Of a DNA stretch of 51,994 nt, positions 50,981-51,994 are shown piece after piece. The notes below the pieces were generated by a model. The model did no database searches and was not told where the DNA came from. It saw nothing but the letters and a program-made list of their open reading frames with translations. The position numbers and the translations under genes were made by a program. Origin of the DNA: an uncultured Sutterella sp. (GTDB taxonomy: Bacteria > Pseudomonadota > Gammaproteobacteria > Burkholderiales > Burkholderiaceae_F); the NCBI GenBank assembly GCA_905202595.1, contig CAJKSP010000013.1, forward strand, positions 1-51,994, in the 5' to 3' direction. Position 1 is the first letter of the stretch, and each line of letters begins with the position of its first letter.

Positions 50981-51532
50981 TCAAAGCAATACGAATCCTC
51001 TCGAGAAGGGGACGACCACGATGAGGAGCGCATTCGCAATCACGATCAGCACCAGCGGCGAAAAATCAAAGCGCCCCACCGTCGGCAGCACCCGGCGGAT
51101 GGGCCGCAGGAACGGATCGACCAGCGTGGCGAGGGTATAGGTCATCGGGTGCGAAGGCGTCACCCAGGAAAGCACCGCCCAGATGATCGTCGCCCACGAG
51201 ATCATCTCAAGCGCCCAGCGGACGAGCATCGCGAAGGGCGCGATGACGAGGCCGACCGGCGTTGCCGGCAGCGCGCCGATCGTGCGGTGAATGAGCACCG
51301 CGACAAGCGCCACGAGGAGCGCGCCGAGAAGCGACGGCCAGGAGATGCCGCTCTTCGGCTTGACGATCTTTGAGAGCGGACCGACAAGCCATTCCGTCAG
51401 GCGGACGGAAAGCTCGACGAGCGGATGGCGCGGAGAAAGCGCCCAGTAGTAGAGCCAGGCGCGAAGGAGCAGAAGCGCTCCGACAATCGACGTCGCGACG
51501 CCGACGATGAACTGCAGTGCGGCGATGAGCAT
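50981..51532 (-). CDS. YggT family membrane protein
   Basis: A 183-residue integral membrane protein with two YggT repeats. Each has hydrophobic segments followed by a conserved stretch: LLLRAWLYYWALSPRHPLVELSVRLTEWLVGPLSKIVKP (first) and IIWAVLSWVTPSHPMTYTLATLVDPFLRPIRRVLPTVGRFDFSPLVL (second). The start at the ATG 51532 (MLIAALQFIVG) has AAGG nearby. Members are linked with osmotic tolerance and division in other bacteria, but no biochemical role is fixed. The TnpB element ends about 80 bases upstream. Confidence 0.88.
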   Translation of the reverse strand: MLIAALQFIVGVATSIVGALLLLRAWLYYWALSPRHPLVELSVRLTEWLVGPLSKIVKPKSGISWPSLLGALLVALVAVLIHRTIGALPATPVGLVIAPFAMLVRWALEMISWATIIWAVLSWVTPSHPMTYTLATLVDPFLRPIRRVLPTVGRFDFSPLVLIVIANALLIVVVPFSRGFVLL

Positions 51533-51610
51533 AGACCTTGAAAGGAGTCTGAAGCGCTGCGGCCGCACAGGCGGCTGCTTTGCACTCGATAGAAAACGTG
51601 TGCGTGGATG

Positions 51611-51740
51611 TTGACGTCCTCACCGTCCTGAAGAGCGGTGATTCCCTTTAAAGCGGCTTGCGCCGCCCCAAAGGGATGGTTCCTGCTGATGGCCCTGAAG
51701 TTCCGTGCTAAGGGCACGGGCGCCTCACGACTCACTTCAC
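51611..51740 (-). ncRNA. Probable omegaRNA scaffold / right end of an IS1341-like element
   Basis: On the minus strand, from the end of tnpB to 51611, the sequence folds into a CCCTTT/AAAGGG stem (51644-51649 with 51670-51675) enclosing GCGGC/GCCGC. The terminal hairpin reads GAATCACCG...CGGTGAGGACGTCAA, the characteristic right end of IS200/IS605-type tnpB elements. In these families that segment is the scaffold of the guide RNA used by TnpB, and the bases just beyond GTCAA (51610 leftward) act as guide. The 5' boundary is a guess. Confidence 0.7.
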
Positions 51741-51994
51741 AGGCGATGCGCATTTTTTGACGTGCGCGCTCGGGGCAGTCCGTCCCTTCCTCAGCACGTT
51801 CAAAGCACCGACAATGTCGGCATTATTTGTGTAGCCACAGCTTATGCAGTGAAACACAGCCTGTTTGGGTCTGCTGCGTTTGTCGCAGCAGCCGCAGACC
51901 GAGCATGTGCAGCTGGTGTACGCGGGGGGTACTTTCGCACATCTTATTCGCTTGAACTCGATTCGAAGAAATTCAATCGGGCTTCGCACGATGG
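51732..51994 (-). CDS. tnpB: RNA-guided endonuclease TnpB, C-terminal part (cut by window edge)
   Basis: Only the last 87 or so codons are visible, and the frame stays open to the edge. They hold the TnpB zinc ribbon (AYTSCTCSVCGCCDKRSR...FHCISCG, two CxxC pairs) and the RuvC-III motif NNADIVGALNVL with its catalytic Asp. A Lys/Pro tail ends at 51732. An apparent GTG start at 51989 is not meaningful. No transposase tnpA is in view, as in IS1341-type elements. Whether the upstream RuvC-I and RuvC-II motifs are intact cannot be seen. Confidence 0.85.
   Translation of the reverse strand, partial: IVRSPIEFLRIEFKRIRCAKVPPAYTSCTCSVCGCCDKRSRPKQAVFHCISCGYTNNADIVGALNVLRKGRTAPSAHVKKCASPVK

Overview
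The window is about 52 kb of GC-rich, gene-dense bacterial chromosome. Gene content and order point to a betaproteobacterium of the order Burkholderiales, probably close to the Sutterella/Parasutterella group. Supporting blocks are fur divergent from bamE; zapB-like-zapA-6S RNA; queA-tgt-yajC-secD-secF; yjgA (darP)-mog; hda-HAD phosphatase-pcnB-folK; tkt-gap-pgk; mpl-yqiA-like-RNB nuclease; and accB-accC-prmA-DUF3426-pfkB. The genus is inferred from gene order and protein style only.

Layout. 0-2 kb: Fur, outer-membrane assembly (BamE), cell division (ZapA and a ZapB-like coiled coil) and 6S RNA. 2-6 kb: EVE-domain protein, TauE/SafE permease, Lgt, and the thiamine salvage genes thiM and thiE. 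6-9 kb: a DUF2868 membrane protein followed by a DUF3482 GTPase-like protein, the least understood pair here. 9-15 kb: leftward queuosine and Sec-translocon operon. 15-19.4 kb: PmbA/TldE, DarP, a MogA domain fused to an alpha/beta-hydrolase esterase, an orphan RfbC-type epimerase and tRNA-Leu(CAA). 19.4-27.4 kb: folate, RNA polyadenylation, replication control (Hda), purM, miaA and mutL. 27.5-36 kb: DedA, peptidase T and a tkt-gap-pgk glycolysis/pentose phosphate group. That group is interrupted between gap and pgk by an AT-rich, probably foreign, OafA-type acyltransferase with an SGNH domain. 36-45.6 kb: RsmE, a lytic transglycosylase, a KTSC protein, MgtE, RNB nuclease, esterase, Mpl and an unrecognised protein. 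45.6-51.6 kb: acetyl-CoA carboxylase accBC with a hairpin-rich leader, prmA, a zinc-ribbon membrane protein, a PfkB kinase and YggT. 51.6 kb to the end: the 3' end of a TnpB-type element with its structured right end (probable omegaRNA), running off the window.

Most genes are ordinary housekeeping genes. The points that deserve a second look are the Mog-esterase fusion, the acyltransferase island inside the gap-pgk unit, the run of perfect hairpins in the accB leader (and a similar cluster between yajC and secD), the DUF2868/DUF3482 pair, and the TnpB/omegaRNA end. I see no CRISPR array, prophage, toxin-antitoxin pair or rRNA operon. The first 53 bases are too short to assign. All composition statements are by eye, not computed.
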